A stretch of 64,000 bases of DNA from positions 62,001 through 126,000 of the forward strand of contig CAZPVD010000002.1 in the NCBI GenBank assembly GCA_964589935.1, in the 5' to 3' direction. Source of the DNA: VHCN01 sp964589935 (GTDB lineage Bacteria > Verrucomicrobiota > Verrucomicrobiia > Limisphaerales > VHCN01). The position numbers were made by a program, and so were the translations under genes. Below are positions 63,846-64,000 of the stretch, in pieces. Within the stretch, counting starts at the first letter, position 1. Each line of letters starts with the position of its first letter. The notes beneath the pieces are model-generated. The model worked only from the letters and a program-made list of their open reading frames with translations, was not told where the DNA came from and did not search any database.

Positions 63846-64000
63846 ATGATGGACTCGCGCAAGCTCGCCCTCCTCTGCCGTAAACTCGCGGACAACAAGA
63901 AGGCTGAAGACGTCGTCATCCTCGACGTGCGGAAAATCTCATCGGTGACGGATTACTTCGTCATTGCCGCCGGCACCAGCGAGCCGCACGTGCGCGCCAT
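63846..64000 (+). CDS. rsfS: ribosomal silencing factor RsfS (start only)
   Basis: The first ~51 residues are in the window: KLALLCRKLADNKKAED then VVILDVRKISSVTDYFVIAAGTSEPHVRA. This is the RsfS/Iojap pattern (LD...S..TDYFVI..G.S..Hv.A). The protein binds L14 and keeps ribosomal subunits apart when nutrients are scarce. The start is ATG at 63846 or 63849. Divergent from the large dehydrogenase-like gene with 96 bp between starts. The rest lies beyond the window. Confidence 0.93.
   Translation, partial: MMDSRKLALLCRKLADNKKAEDVVILDVRKISSVTDYFVIAAGTSEPHVRA

Overview
The window looks like chromosome of a GC-rich bacterium of the Verrucomicrobiota (Pedosphaerales/Limisphaerales-like). Pointers are two clusters pairing DUF1501 proteins with DUF1549/DUF1553 cytochrome-type proteins, a prepilin-like H-X9-DG protein, EF-hand and VCBS-repeat secreted proteins, an ECF sigma factor fused to a membrane and extracytoplasmic tail, several Tat signals, and frequent starts without a clear Shine-Dalgarno site. 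Genes are tightly packed on both strands and no gene-free stretch exceeds 300 bases. The assignment to a phylum is an inference from gene content.

Layout. 1-6.4 kb: an alpha/beta hydrolase (cut by the window edge) coupled to an arginyl-transferase-family gene, then a PAS histidine kinase, an NtrC-type regulator and a GT-C-like membrane protein. 6.4-9.2 kb: a polyprenol-phosphate glycosyltransferase, an endonuclease III relative, a DUF2892 protein and a Tat-exported sugar-isomerase-fold protein. 9.2-14.4 kb: first DUF1549/1553-DUF1501-WD40 operon. 14.5-20.8 kb: pgk-tpiA-secG with a promoter and a terminator, then oppABC without ATPase genes. 20.8-28.4 kb: a membrane-anchored EEP-family protein, the second DUF1501-PSD1 operon and two EF-hand proteins. 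28.5-32.9 kb: tRNA-Leu(CAA), rsmI, ribE, a PfkB kinase and an SdhA/FrdA-like flavoprotein. 33-41.6 kb: lipoprotein, prepilin-like protein, mnmE, FAH-family enzyme, Spy-like protein, pyrF, a lone receiver, a degenerate S41 protein and the ECF fusion. 41.6-50.5 kb: a purine operon on the minus strand, in transcription order purS-purQ-(frameshifted gene)-GxxExxY-purL-purF-purM-(membrane protein)-purD. 50.7-64 kb: pyruvate carboxylase, two SPFH proteins, a PHP-domain hydrolase, small envelope proteins, a GNAT acetyltransferase, a very large VCBS/dehydrogenase-like secreted protein and the start of rsfS.

The most unusual property is invasion of essential coding genes by short palindromic or tandem repeats that keep the frame open. 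purL carries two such segments (about 64 and 45 codons), purM one of 12 codons, the endonuclease III gene one of about a dozen codons, and oppA, oppC, rsmI and the large dehydrogenase-like gene also contain repeat-derived codons. Related hairpin or inverted-repeat elements lie between genes (22.4, 48.7, 50.2 and 59.8 kb). This resembles the in-frame palindromic elements known from Rickettsia, but the families here are different and several distinct ones are present.

Functionally the window mixes housekeeping (glycolysis, purine and pyrimidine synthesis, tRNA/rRNA modification, anaplerosis) with secreted or membrane proteins typical of the phylum whose substrates cannot be read from sequence.
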